Shown here one piece after another: positions 35,488 through 43,492 of a stretch of 64,000 nt of DNA. Below the pieces are notes generated by a model. It searched no databases and was not told where the DNA came from. It worked only from the letters and a program-made list of their open reading frames with translations. This stretch comes from an uncultured Curtobacterium sp. (GTDB lineage: Bacteria > Actinomycetota > Actinomycetes > Actinomycetales > Microbacteriaceae), in contig CAJYUW010000019.1 in NCBI GenBank assembly GCA_913778205.1, forward strand, positions 1 through 64,000, read 5' to 3'. Each line of letters opens with the position of its first letter. Within the stretch, counting starts at the first letter, position 1. Position numbers and translations under genes: made by a program.

Positions 35488-36003
35488 TTGACCGAGGTGC
35501 ACCCCGAGACGACGATCGACCACTGGGGTGGTGTCCTCGTCGCGTTGGACGGCGCGTCGGGCACTGAGTGGCGCGAGTTGCCGTGGTCGCTCCTGCGCGA
35601 GGCGCTCCGTGCGCACTCGCTCGGTCCGGCCGGGGAACTGCTCGTCATCGAGTGCCGCGACACCTACGCGGAAGATGCCGCGGTACGCGGCCGCGCGCAG
35701 GTGCTCTCCCTCGGTGCCGGGTACGGCGTCATCGTGGAACTCCGAGACGACACCAAGGACGTGTCGCTGTACGAGCGCGTCGCTCTGCGCGACGAGCCTC
35801 GGGATGTACTCCGGTTGACGCTCTCGCCGACCTGGACCGCCGTCGTGCGCCAGGCCGAGATCCTCTCGCCGTGGCAAGCTGCCTCTGTCCTCGGGTGGAT
35901 GATGCCCTGCGACGTTCCTCTGCTCGACGACTACTGGACGTCAGAACAGGCTCTCGACTTCTGGCAGGACGACCGAGCGGGCCGTCGCCGCCCACCGGTG
36001 TGA
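35488..36003 (+). CDS. Hypothetical protein
   Basis: A 171-residue protein from TTG 35488 with GGAGAAG upstream; starts MTEVHPETTIDHWGGVLVAL. It is a mixed alpha/beta sequence with WMMPCDVPLLDDYWTSEQAL near the C-terminus and no known motif. Its last codon is about 30 bases before the right arm-type repeats, so it is the outermost cargo gene at attR. Confidence 0.6.
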   Translation: MTEVHPETTIDHWGGVLVALDGASGTEWRELPWSLLREALRAHSLGPAGELLVIECRDTYAEDAAVRGRAQVLSLGAGYGVIVELRDDTKDVSLYERVALRDEPRDVLRLTLSPTWTAVVRQAEILSPWQAASVLGWMMPCDVPLLDDYWTSEQALDFWQDDRAGRRRPPV

Positions 36004-36034
36004 TGCCAAACGACATCGTTTCGCCCATGGCGCG

Positions 36035-36052
36035 TGGCACATTTCTTGGCAC
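36035..36052. promoter_or_regulatory. Candidate integrase arm-type sites (right)
   Basis: TGGCAC at 36035 and 36047, with a related CTGCACG at 36057, lie about 115-135 bases inside attR. They mirror the pair at 1848-1864. Confidence 0.45.
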
Positions 36053-36168
36053 GAATCTGCACGCACAGCCGTTCATCACCGTTGATGTCGGTTCCACTCG
36101 GAAGCCCGCACCGGCGCGGATTTCCGGCCGGATGCCAGCAACAACGGGCAGGCCGTTCAGCGCCACCT

Positions 36169-36215
36169 TTCCCTGACACGGAAGAGGTCACTGGTTCGAT
36201 CCCAGTATCGCCCAC
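36169..36215 (+). repeat. attR core: displaced 3' part of tRNA-Val(GAC)
   Basis: This is an exact 47-bp copy of 1728-1774. It begins within the anticodon stem, so it is not a functional tRNA. It is followed by the terminator at 36219 that presumably ended the original tRNA operon. Confidence 0.92.
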
Positions 36216-36218
36216 CGA

Positions 36219-36256
36219 ACGAAACGGCCCCCGGCACCCGCCGGGGGCCGTTTCGT
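36219..36256 (+). terminator. Original chromosomal tRNA-operon terminator
   Basis: A 16-bp stem, ACGAAACGGCCCCCGG pairing with its complement, closes with TTTCGT immediately downstream of attR. Confidence 0.85.
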
Positions 36257-36376
36257 GTTGCCCCAATTCGCGACGGCCCGCCGGCACCTCGGCGCCCGGT
36301 CCCGGGCGACACCCGCGCCCCCGCTACGATCGCCTCAGCCGAGCGGTCCGGTCGGCGTGGTTCGAGGGGGTTCGGC

Positions 36377-37855
36377 ATGGTGCGGAGGATGCGAGCGATC
36401 GTCGCGGCGGGTCTCACCGTCGCCGTGTCCGCCGCGGCGGTGGTCGGCGCCCTCGCCCTCGGCGGGCCGCGACAGGACGGCCCCGTTCCCACGCCCTCCG
36501 GGTCGACCCGGCTCACCGTCGACCGGGTCGAGGCCACCAGCACGGTCGCTCCGGGCCGGACGACCGTCCGCTCCACCGTCCGCGTCCGGAACCCCGGCGG
36601 CGCGAGGGGGTCGGCGCAGGACGCGTGGATCGTCCTGGTCTCGGGCAGCACACGCTACGCACTCGGCACCGTGCACGTCCCCGCCCTGTCCGCCGGCGCG
36701 ACCACGACGGTGCGCGCCACGTCCACGGCGCCCGGCCGGGCCCCGGCCGGCAGGTACGCGGTGGCGGTGTGCACCGGCGTCTACTCCGCGACGACGTGCC
36801 GTGCGTCGGCGGCGACCGTGCGCACCGGTCGCGGCACCCGGCCCGCGCCCGAGACCGGGGTCATGCTCGACGTCGCCCGGGCCTACTACCGGCCGTCCCT
36901 CATCGAGCGGTACGTCGACCTGCTGGCCGCGCACGGCGGCGAGTTCCTGCACCTGCACCTCACCGACGACCAGAACGTCGGGATCGAGAGCGCGGTGCTC
37001 GGTCAGACCACGGCGAACGCGGACCTCGTGGACGGTGTGTACACGAGTCGGGTGACCGGCCGCCCGTTCCTCAGCACGGCGCAGGCGCGGTCGATCGCCC
37101 GGTACGCGGCGACGCGGGGGATCGCGATCGTCCCGGAGGTCGACACCCCCGGCCACATGGGCGGCGCGTTCGCGCTCCTCGAAGCCGGACACGGGAAGCG
37201 CTGGGTGGACCGCATCCGATCGGGCGACGACCAGCTCGACCCGAGCGTGCCGGGCGCCGTTGCGCTGGCGAAGGCGCTCCTGGCCGAGGTGACCCGGACC
37301 TTCCCGACGAGCCGGACCGTGCACATCGGCGGCGACGAGTGGGGCGAGGACGTCAGCCCAGCGGCACGGGTGACGTGGCTGAACACGATGGCGGCCGCGC
37401 TCGGCGACCGATCGGTGTGGGCCTGGAATGACGGGATCGACCGCTCGGCGGTCCGACGGCTGGATCCGCGCATCCGGGTGACGTACTGGAGCTTCGACGG
37501 GGACACGGAGGACCCGACCGAGCGCCGCGAGCGCCGGGCGCACCGGGCCGGGGCCGACGACCTCGCCGCAGCCGGGATCGACCTGCTCGACTACGACTCG
37601 TACTACCTCTACGAGGTGCCCACCGACCTCGACCCGGACGACGGCGCGTACGCGGCTGCGGACGTCCGAGCGCACTGGTCGCTCCGCTCGTGGGACGGCG
37701 ACTCCGGAGCGCGGCTCGCCACGCCGATGTCCGGAGCAGCGGTGGCGGTGTGGGGCGAGGACCTCGAGCAGCCGCCCGCGGAGACCCTCCTCCGCTGGAG
37801 CACGCCGCACGTCGTCGCGATGATCCAGACCGCGGACGCCACGGCCGGTCGCTGA
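36377..37855 (+). CDS. Secreted GH20-type beta-N-acetylhexosaminidase-like protein
   Basis: A 492-residue protein. An N-terminal signal/TM segment (about 5-30) is followed by an extracellular beta domain (about 40-155, CARDB-like) and a GH20 catalytic barrel with IVPEVDTPGHMGGAF and HIGGDEWGE, the catalytic Asp-Glu pair. Such enzymes remove terminal N-acetylglucosamine from chitin or peptidoglycan fragments. It is secreted or membrane-anchored and monocistronic. It is the first chromosomal gene after the island. Confidence 0.85.
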   Translation: MVRRMRAIVAAGLTVAVSAAAVVGALALGGPRQDGPVPTPSGSTRLTVDRVEATSTVAPGRTTVRSTVRVRNPGGARGSAQDAWIVLVSGSTRYALGTVHVPALSAGATTTVRATSTAPGRAPAGRYAVAVCTGVYSATTCRASAATVRTGRGTRPAPETGVMLDVARAYYRPSLIERYVDLLAAHGGEFLHLHLTDDQNVGIESAVLGQTTANADLVDGVYTSRVTGRPFLSTAQARSIARYAATRGIAIVPEVDTPGHMGGAFALLEAGHGKRWVDRIRSGDDQLDPSVPGAVALAKALLAEVTRTFPTSRTVHIGGDEWGEDVSPAARVTWLNTMAAALGDRSVWAWNDGIDRSAVRRLDPRIRVTYWSFDGDTEDPTERRERRAHRAGADDLAAAGIDLLDYDSYYLYEVPTDLDPDDGAYAAADVRAHWSLRSWDGDSGARLATPMSGAAVAVWGEDLEQPPAETLLRWSTPHVVAMIQTADATAGR

Positions 37856-37909
37856 CGCGGTACGGGACCGTCCGCTCGGACCGACGCCCGGGCCGCGTCG
37901 TCGCGCCGG

Positions 37910-38698
37910 TCACCCGACGAGGTCGCCGTGCCGTGCCGTCCGTCCCGCGTCGTCGCGGCCGTCGGCCGCCAGCCTCGTGGTCAGGTGCGTGTCGATCGCG
38001 ATGACGACCGCGGTGATCATCATCGAGAGCCCGACGGAGGACAGGGTGTCGGTGAGCCAGTGGTAGCCGAGGTAGAGCCGGCTCACGACCTGGGACGCGA
38101 TCATCAGTCCGGCCAGGGCGAAGAGCGCGACGGTCACCCAGCGCCGCTGCGTGCGTGAGGCGACGAGGAACGCGCCGATGAGGAAGAAGTCGCTCGCGCC
38201 GAGCACGTGGCCCGACGGGAACGAGAACGAGTGGTCCGGTCCGAGGAGCATCTCGGCGACCGGGGGACGCGGGTGCCGGACGAGCGGGGCGAGGGCCTGT
38301 GCGGTGACCACCCCGAGCACCATCCCGCACGCGAGCACCAGCGGGCGCCACGCGTGCCGGGCGAGCAGCGCCCACGACACGGTGACGGCGAGGACCACGA
38401 TCGGCATGCCGACCGGGCCGAACACCGTCGCGAGCACCACCATCGCGTTGGTCCGGTCGGTGTCGCGCTGCGTGTCGAACCAGCGGTCGACGGGTGCGTC
38501 GAACCGCTGGACGCCGGAGTGGGTGAGGACGCCGACGAGCATCGTGGCGAAGACGACCGTCCCGACGACCGCGAGCAGCACGGAGGAGCGGCGCAGCACG
38601 GCGCGCTCGGTCACAGTGACCGTCCGGACCTGTGGCGCGAACTTGCGGTGCCACCAGCCGCGGGTGTCGTCGGCGGCGCGGGTGGTGGTCGAGATCAT
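37910..38698 (-). CDS. PAP2-family membrane phosphatase
   Basis: A 262-residue protein with about six TM helices and the three PAP2 motifs: a KxxxRP-like region in LVRHPRPP, FPSGHVLG (PSGH) and SRLYLGYHWLTD (SRxxxxxHxxxD). It dephosphorylates lipid phosphates such as undecaprenyl pyrophosphate or phosphatidic acid. It ends about 55 bases from the convergent GH20 gene. Confidence 0.88.
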   Translation of the reverse strand: MISTTTRAADDTRGWWHRKFAPQVRTVTVTERAVLRRSSVLLAVVGTVVFATMLVGVLTHSGVQRFDAPVDRWFDTQRDTDRTNAMVVLATVFGPVGMPIVVLAVTVSWALLARHAWRPLVLACGMVLGVVTAQALAPLVRHPRPPVAEMLLGPDHSFSFPSGHVLGASDFFLIGAFLVASRTQRRWVTVALFALAGLMIASQVVSRLYLGYHWLTDTLSSVGLSMMITAVVIAIDTHLTTRLAADGRDDAGRTARHGDLVG

Positions 38699-38735
38699 CG
38701 ACCCATCGAACCCTCCCGACGACGACTCCGCCCGG

Positions 38736-39706
38736 TCAGTGCGCGTCCGGAGCAGTCGACGGACCGAGCCCGAGCTCGATGCGACGGAGCACGTCGGCCT
38801 CCGCGCGGGCGGTCATCCCGGCACGCCGTGGCCGCGCTGTCCCGCGCCGGCGTTCGTCCGCGAGGACCCCTGCGATCGTCAGCTCCACGGGGCGCACCGT
38901 CCCACCGGTCTCCCGGAACGCTTGCCCCGATCGCTGCATGAGCGCGAGGTCGCTCCGCGGCAGCCAGAGCGGCAGTGACCGGGGACCGGCCCAGTGCCCG
39001 ACGCCGTGTGCGAGGAGCACGTCGTCGGGCACCGGCACGAGGTCCGGCACGCGGCCCGTGACCGCTGCGGTCCGGGCGAGCAGGTCGGCCATCGTGCTCT
39101 GCGGTCCGACGGCGTCGACCACGCCCGTCGCCGCGGTCCTGCCGACGACACCGAGCCACGTCGCGAGGTCCTCGACGTCGATCGTCTGCACCGGTCGGTC
39201 GCCGGTCTCGGGGACGAGCACCGGTCCCGGCCGGTCGAGCCGGGCGGGCCAGTACCCGAAGCGGTCGCTCTGGTCACCCGCGCCGACGATGAGTCCGGCA
39301 CGCGCGACGAGCAGTCGATCGCCGAGGGCTGCCGTGCTCGCCCGCTCGGCGAGCACCTTCGCGTGGGCGTAGGCGGTCGGGTCCGTCGGCTCGACGAGCG
39401 ACGCGGACTCGTCGGCGTCCGGACGGTCGTGCCGGGCGTACACGGAGATGCTCGACACCAGGGTCCAGTGCGCCGCGGTCCGGGCGAGCCGCCCCAGGGC
39501 CGGACCGACCAACTCGGGCTCGGTGGCGAGCTCGACGACCTCGTCCCACGGTCCGTCGACCGCGTCGTACGCGCCGTAGGCGAGACGGTCGGCGCCGAGC
39601 CGGTCCGTCCCCGTGCGAGGCACACCACCTCCGACCCGTGCTCGAGGTGGTCGCGTGCGACCGCCCGACCCAACCAACCGGTCCCGCCCAGCACCAGTGT
39701 CCGCAT
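38736..39706 (-). pseudogene. NAD-dependent epimerase/reductase, frameshifted
   Basis: From ATG 39706 the frame reads MRTLVLGGTGWLGRAVARDH (Rossmann motif) up to CLARG, then goes out of register. The neighbouring frame continues TDRLGADRLAYGAYDAVDGP to the stop at 38736. One extra G in the run at 39609-39612 would join them into a normal protein of about 323 residues. This is a homopolymer position, so a sequence error is quite possible. The family covers extended SDR sugar-nucleotide or isoflavone-type reductases. Confidence 0.82.
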
Positions 39707-39726
39707 CGGCCCACCCAACCACGCGC

Positions 39727-39768
39727 GGACGGGAGGCCCGTGGCGGCGCCGCCACGGGCCTCCCGTCC
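39727..39768 (-). terminator. Terminator after the GH16 gene
   Basis: A stem of about 19 bp (GGACGGGAGGCCCGTGGCG with its complement) between 39706 and the GH16 stop at 39774. The same GGACGGGAGGC-type stem is used in the terminators at 45186 and 50279. Confidence 0.85.
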
Positions 39769-39773
39769 GTCCG

Positions 39774-40535
39774 TCAACCCGTGTAGGTGTACGTCGACAC
39801 CCAGTCGATGTAGAGGTGACCGGCCTTGCCCCAGTTGCCCGTCTGGAACATGTAGCGGTGTGCCGTCTTCGGCACGTCCCAGACGACGGTCGAGATGACC
39901 TTGCCGTCGAGCAGGTACTTGACGTTCTTGCCGGGGATCCACTCGACGGAGTACACGTGCCAATCGCGCCAGGAGACGCGGGTGGTCTGGCTGGTGGCGG
40001 TCATCTCCTTGCCCGCCTTCATCGAGTGCTGGTGCGACATCGGCGTCTCGTCGAAGTTGGCCTCCGGGTAGTCGATCTCGCCGTCCTTCCACACGTTCGA
40101 CGTCGGCCACAGCATGAAGGCAGCCCCGTTGCCGTCGCCGCCGACCGCCTTCGCGCGGACGCTGAACTTGCCGCCCCGGTGGTCCCAGGCGCCGGACGGG
40201 GTGCCGAACGTCCCAGCGGCGCCGTGCTTGCCGTCGAGCACCACGTCCATGACGCCGTTCGCGGCGCTGATCTGCCGGCCGGACCAGTACATGTTGCTCA
40301 TGCCGTCGGGGTAGGGCTGCCAGCTGTTCCGGTACTGCTTCGCGAAGGCACCTCCCGCGGCGGCCGAGGTCCGGAAGTCCTCCACGAAGGACTGCCGGAA
40401 CGCCCCGACGTTGCCCCTCGGGGCGGAGACGACGGCGGCGTCGGCGGGTGCGCTCGTCCCGAACGGCACGATCGTGAGTCCGGCGGCGAGCACCATGGCG
40501 GCGAGCACGGCGCGGATCGAGGTGTGACGGGGCAT
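39774..40535 (-). CDS. Secreted GH16-family glucanase-like protein
   Basis: A 253-residue protein from ATG 40535 with a clear signal peptide (MPRHTSIRAVLAAMVLAAGL to about 35, cleavage near ADA-AVV). The GH16 active-site motif is DGEIDYPE in a beta-jelly roll (ISAANGVMDVVLDG, WHVYSVEWIPGKNVKYLLDG). The family hydrolyses beta-1,3/1,4-glucans or galactans; the exact substrate cannot be read. Monocistronic. Confidence 0.9.
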   Translation of the reverse strand: MPRHTSIRAVLAAMVLAAGLTIVPFGTSAPADAAVVSAPRGNVGAFRQSFVEDFRTSAAAGGAFAKQYRNSWQPYPDGMSNMYWSGRQISAANGVMDVVLDGKHGAAGTFGTPSGAWDHRGGKFSVRAKAVGGDGNGAAFMLWPTSNVWKDGEIDYPEANFDETPMSHQHSMKAGKEMTATSQTTRVSWRDWHVYSVEWIPGKNVKYLLDGKVISTVVWDVPKTAHRYMFQTGNWGKAGHLYIDWVSTYTYTG

Positions 40536-40808
40536 GCGGCTTCCACTCCCTGACGTGTGGGCGCGCTGCACCGGGGCAGCACGGATCGACGGCGGCACCG
40601 GTCCCTCGGTGTCGCGACGGCCGGACCGGCCTCCCCAGGCCGGATCGGTTCGTGTGCGTCGAGCGTAGGCAGGTGGCGGTGCCCGGGGCGCGCCCGGGCT
40701 GTCCCCAGTAGACGGGGCGACGACACCCCACTTCGCGGGGTCCGACGCGCCCGGCGCCGTGTGTCGGTGCAGCTCGACGGGCCGGGAGGGGGTATCGTCG
40801 TCTCGTAC

Positions 40809-40880
40809 GCGGATGTGGCGCAGTGGTAGCGCATCACCTTGCCAAGGTGAGGGTCGCGAGTTCGAATCTCGTCATCCGCT
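40809..40880 (+). tRNA. tRNA-Gly (anticodon GCC), second copy
   Basis: Identical in sequence to 1459-1530, with its own terminator. The 273 bases upstream (40536-40808) show no gene. Confidence 0.96.
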
Positions 40881-40885
40881 CGGAC

Positions 40886-40918
40886 GGAAGGCCCCGGTCG
40901 ACACGACCGGGGCCTTCC
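40886..40918 (+). terminator. Terminator after tRNA-Gly
   Basis: GGAAGGCCCCGGTCG pairs with GACCGGGGCCTTCC-type complement around a short loop, ending TCCTC. The next 250 bases to 41168 hold no convincing gene. Confidence 0.85.
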
Positions 40919-41168
40919 TCGTACCCGGACGGGTACCGGGGCCGGGCGACCGAGACGCCGGCCGTCGTGGCGACGCCGACGGCGACGACCGCAGGATTCG
41001 GGTGCCCGCGCTCGTCGGCGCCGGAGCCACCCCGCCCCACCGGTTGTACCGGATGGGTGGTCCGGACGCCCGGGGAGCCATCCGGAGCGGAGGGCGGAGT
41101 CGATGGGTCGGCGCGCGGTCGTGCGGTTTCCCGCACACATCGCGCACGATCGGGGCGTCGACGCGCGG

Positions 41169-41426
41169 TCAGGCGTTGATCGTGCCGTGGACGCGGACGC
41201 CGGGGAGGCCGACCCACCGTCCCACAGGCGTGTCGACGACGGTCACGAGGACGGTGTCGCAGCCGTGACAGCGTGCCACGGCTCCCATCGCGGTCACGTG
41301 GACCCGGGTCCGGGCGAGGACGTCGTCGCCGCCGCACCCCGCGCACCGGAGCAGCGCAGACGTGGCGTCCGCCCCGAGGTGCTCCGCCAGCGCCCCGGCG
41401 AGCGCGTTGCCGTCAACGACCGTCAT
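41169..41426 (-). CDS. DUF6510-type small zinc-ribbon protein
   Basis: An 85-residue protein (MTVVDGNALAGALAEHLGAD...) with two CxxC pairs, CAGC and CHGC, that could bind zinc. It resembles the small proteins annotated DUF6510 beside molybdopterin oxidoreductases in Microbacteriaceae. ATG 41426 overlaps the upstream stop (TGATG). It is the third gene of the operon, likely an accessory. Confidence 0.75.
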   Translation of the reverse strand: MTVVDGNALAGALAEHLGADATSALLRCAGCGGDDVLARTRVHVTAMGAVARCHGCDTVLVTVVDTPVGRWVGLPGVRVHGTINA

Positions 41427-42232
41427 CAGCCGCCCCCGAACCGCTCCGCGCGCACGTCGGACGTGTCGTGCCCGAGCTCGACGAGCCAGCGGAGCACCTG
41501 CTCCACGAACGGCGTCGAGCCGCACACGTAGACGCGCGCTCCCGCGTCCGGCGGGAAGACCGCGGCCGCGAGCGCGTCCCGGGTGAGCCGTCCGACGGGC
41601 TGCCCGGCGGGCGCACGCCGGCTGTGCACGACCGTGGTGGCGACCCCGGCGTCAGCGGCGCGTGCGAGCTCCGGACGGAAGAAGACGTCGTCCGGGGTAC
41701 GGACGGCGACGAGGAGGCGGAAGTGGGTCCGGTCACCGGCTTCGACGTGGGCGGTCGCGATGGCCGCGAGCGGGACGATGCCGGAGCCGCCGGCGATGAG
41801 CTGCACGGGTCGGGCGTCGTCGGACGGCCGCCAGACGAACCAGCCGCCGAGCGGGCCGTGCACGTCGAGCCCGTCGCCGACCTCGATCGCGTCGACGAGG
41901 AACGGGGAGACCTCGCCGCCGTCGACCCGGTCGACCGCGAGGACGACCCGGGTGCCCGGTCCGGACGACGCGATCGAGTACGACCGCGACGCCTGGTAGC
42001 CGTCCTCGGCGGTGAGGCGCAGGTCGAGGTGCTGGCCGGGGTCGTTGCCGGGCCACGTCGGCACGTCCAGGACGATCCGCCGGGCGTTCGGGGTCTCCGG
42101 TGCGACGGCCGCGACGGTCGCGGGGTGCCAGGCCGGCCGCCTGCGGGTGCGGGCCGGCGCGGCGGCGGGGCCCCGTGCCTCCCGGTCGGTGTCCGGGACG
42201 GTCGCGTCGACGGGTGGGACGGCCGCGCTCAC
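41426..42232 (-). CDS. Ferredoxin-NADP reductase-type FAD oxidoreductase
   Basis: A 268-residue protein from GTG 42232 (overlapping the upstream stop). The FAD motif is RSYSIASS, a GxGxG-like nucleotide site is GGSGIVPLAAIA, and the C-terminal VYVCGSTPFVEQVL is the NAD(P)H site. Electrons would pass from NAD(P)H to, or from, the molybdopterin partner encoded just upstream. No iron-sulfur domain. Confidence 0.88.
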   Translation of the reverse strand: MSAAVPPVDATVPDTDREARGPAAAPARTRRRPAWHPATVAAVAPETPNARRIVLDVPTWPGNDPGQHLDLRLTAEDGYQASRSYSIASSGPGTRVVLAVDRVDGGEVSPFLVDAIEVGDGLDVHGPLGGWFVWRPSDDARPVQLIAGGSGIVPLAAIATAHVEAGDRTHFRLLVAVRTPDDVFFRPELARAADAGVATTVVHSRRAPAGQPVGRLTRDALAAAVFPPDAGARVYVCGSTPFVEQVLRWLVELGHDTSDVRAERFGGG

Positions 42233-42822
42233 CAGTACCGCTCCTCCTTCCAGGGGTCCCCGTGCATGTTGTAGCCGGCGTTCTCCCAGAACCCGGGCTC
42301 GTCGTCGGCGTGCATGACGATGCCGCGGACCCACTTGGCGCTCTTCCAGAAGTACAGGTGCGGCACGAGGAGTCGAGCGGGTCCGCCGTGCTCGGGCGTG
42401 AGGGGTGCACCGTCCGCCTCGAACGCGATCCAGGCCTGCCCGTCGAGCAGTTCGTCGAGTGGGACGTTCGTCGTGTAGCCGCCGGTGCTGTGCACCATGC
42501 AGAAGTCGAGCGACGTCTCGACCTCGGCGAAGAGCCGGTCGAGGGGCACCCCGCGCCAGGGCATGTCGAGCTTGGTCCAGTGCGTCACGCAGTGGATGTC
42601 GACCGTGACGTCCTCGACCCCGAGTGCGTGCACCTCGTCCCAGGTCCACGAGTGCAGGCCGGCCTCGGTGCGGATCGAGAACGTCCAGTCCGACGGCTCG
42701 ACGTCCGGGGTCGCTCCGGCGGAGAGCACCGGCCAGTCCTGCACGAGGGTCTGCCCCGGCGGGATGCGTGCGTCGTCGCGTTCGTGTCGTCGACCGCCGA
42801 AGCCGCGGGTGAAGGTCGCCAT
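42229..42822 (-). CDS. Sulfite-oxidase-type molybdopterin oxidoreductase
   Basis: A 197-residue soluble protein. The molybdenum-ligand Cys is C78 in DIHCVTHWTKLDMPW, with PEHGGPARLLVPHLYFWKSA (the family's GGP.R.. PHLY motif). It resembles short MsrP/YedY-like or YuiH enzymes; the substrate is unknown (sulfite, sulfoxide). No signal peptide. First gene of a coupled three-gene operon with the reductase and DUF6510. Confidence 0.9.
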   Translation of the reverse strand: MATFTRGFGGRRHERDDARIPPGQTLVQDWPVLSAGATPDVEPSDWTFSIRTEAGLHSWTWDEVHALGVEDVTVDIHCVTHWTKLDMPWRGVPLDRLFAEVETSLDFCMVHSTGGYTTNVPLDELLDGQAWIAFEADGAPLTPEHGGPARLLVPHLYFWKSAKWVRGIVMHADDEPGFWENAGYNMHGDPWKEERYW

Positions 42823-42925
42823 GACGGCATCCTGCCCTGCGCCGGAGCCCTCGGTGGTAACGGATCGGTGACGACCGTGCGCACGGCCCCTTGTCGTGCA
42901 CGCGCCGTGGCCCTACGGTGTCCTG

Positions 42926-43342
42926 ATGACCACGAACCGGCAGCAGCCCGTCGAGCGTGTGCTCGTCGCGGGCACCGCCGGTGACCTGTCGGAGATCCAC
43001 CGCCAGCTCGTCGAACTCCCCGAGACCGCGTACGGGCAGGTGTTCGTCGAGGTCACCCACGCGGACGAGGTCCGGATCCTGCCGGCACCCCCGCGCGTCA
43101 CCGTGACCTGGCTCGTCCGGAGCGCCAGGCCGTCCCGGGTCGCGTCGCTCGTGTTCGCCGACCACGGCGAACTGCTGGCGGAGGCCGTCGTCGGGTGGGC
43201 GACGGAGTGGTGCGTCCCCGGTGGGGTGCCGTGCACCGCGGTGTGGATCGGGTGCGTCGACAACGCGTGGGTGGACCGCGCGCGGTCGCTCGTGCAGCTC
43301 GGCATCGACGGTGCCGGGCAGCACGTCGAGATCGGCGGCTGA
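42926..43342 (+). CDS. SIP-domain (siderophore-interacting C-terminal) protein
   Basis: A 138-residue protein (MTTNRQQPVERVLVAGTAGD...) matching only the NAD(P)H-binding SIP domain of siderophore-interacting ferric reductases (LSEIHRQLVELPETAYGQVF). The FAD half is missing. Stand-alone SIP proteins occur in actinobacteria; the role is unknown. ATG 42926 was preferred to an upstream in-frame ATG at 42896. Confidence 0.78.
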   Translation: MTTNRQQPVERVLVAGTAGDLSEIHRQLVELPETAYGQVFVEVTHADEVRILPAPPRVTVTWLVRSARPSRVASLVFADHGELLAEAVVGWATEWCVPGGVPCTAVWIGCVDNAWVDRARSLVQLGIDGAGQHVEIGG

Positions 43343-43492
43343 CCCGCGCGCCGACCGACGTGAGGCATGCCGGTGAGCGTCGACGGCGTGCACCGTTCAC
43401 GAGGTCGTCGTGGCGCGTTCATCATCCTGTACCGCTGCACAGCCAGTCTCTGATGGCACCCGTTCGGGGCACGTCCAGAGGGGAACCACCAC

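Larger units (their letters stand above)
1728..36215. mobile_element. Genomic island of about 34.4 kb in tRNA-Val: hypoxia/dormancy regulon
   Basis: The island is bounded by the 47-bp repeat at a tRNA 3' end, with TGGCAC repeats about 75-135 bases inside each boundary and an IS element at the left end. The cargo is a low-oxygen gene set with its own DevS/DevR regulators and shared palindromic operators. No intact integrase is visible, so the element is probably immobile. Base composition resembles the chromosome except at 34668-35059, which suggests a related actinobacterial donor or long residence. Confidence 0.85.

Noticed and set aside
36169-36215. Possible functional tRNA-Val at the right island end
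   Set aside because: Only the 3' 47 bases are present, with no acceptor 5' half or D-arm; it is an att remnant.
40919-41168. Frames of about 90-170 codons downstream of the second tRNA-Gly
   Set aside because: Composition is shadow-like (Arg/Pro/Ser) and they overlap the tRNA or its terminator.
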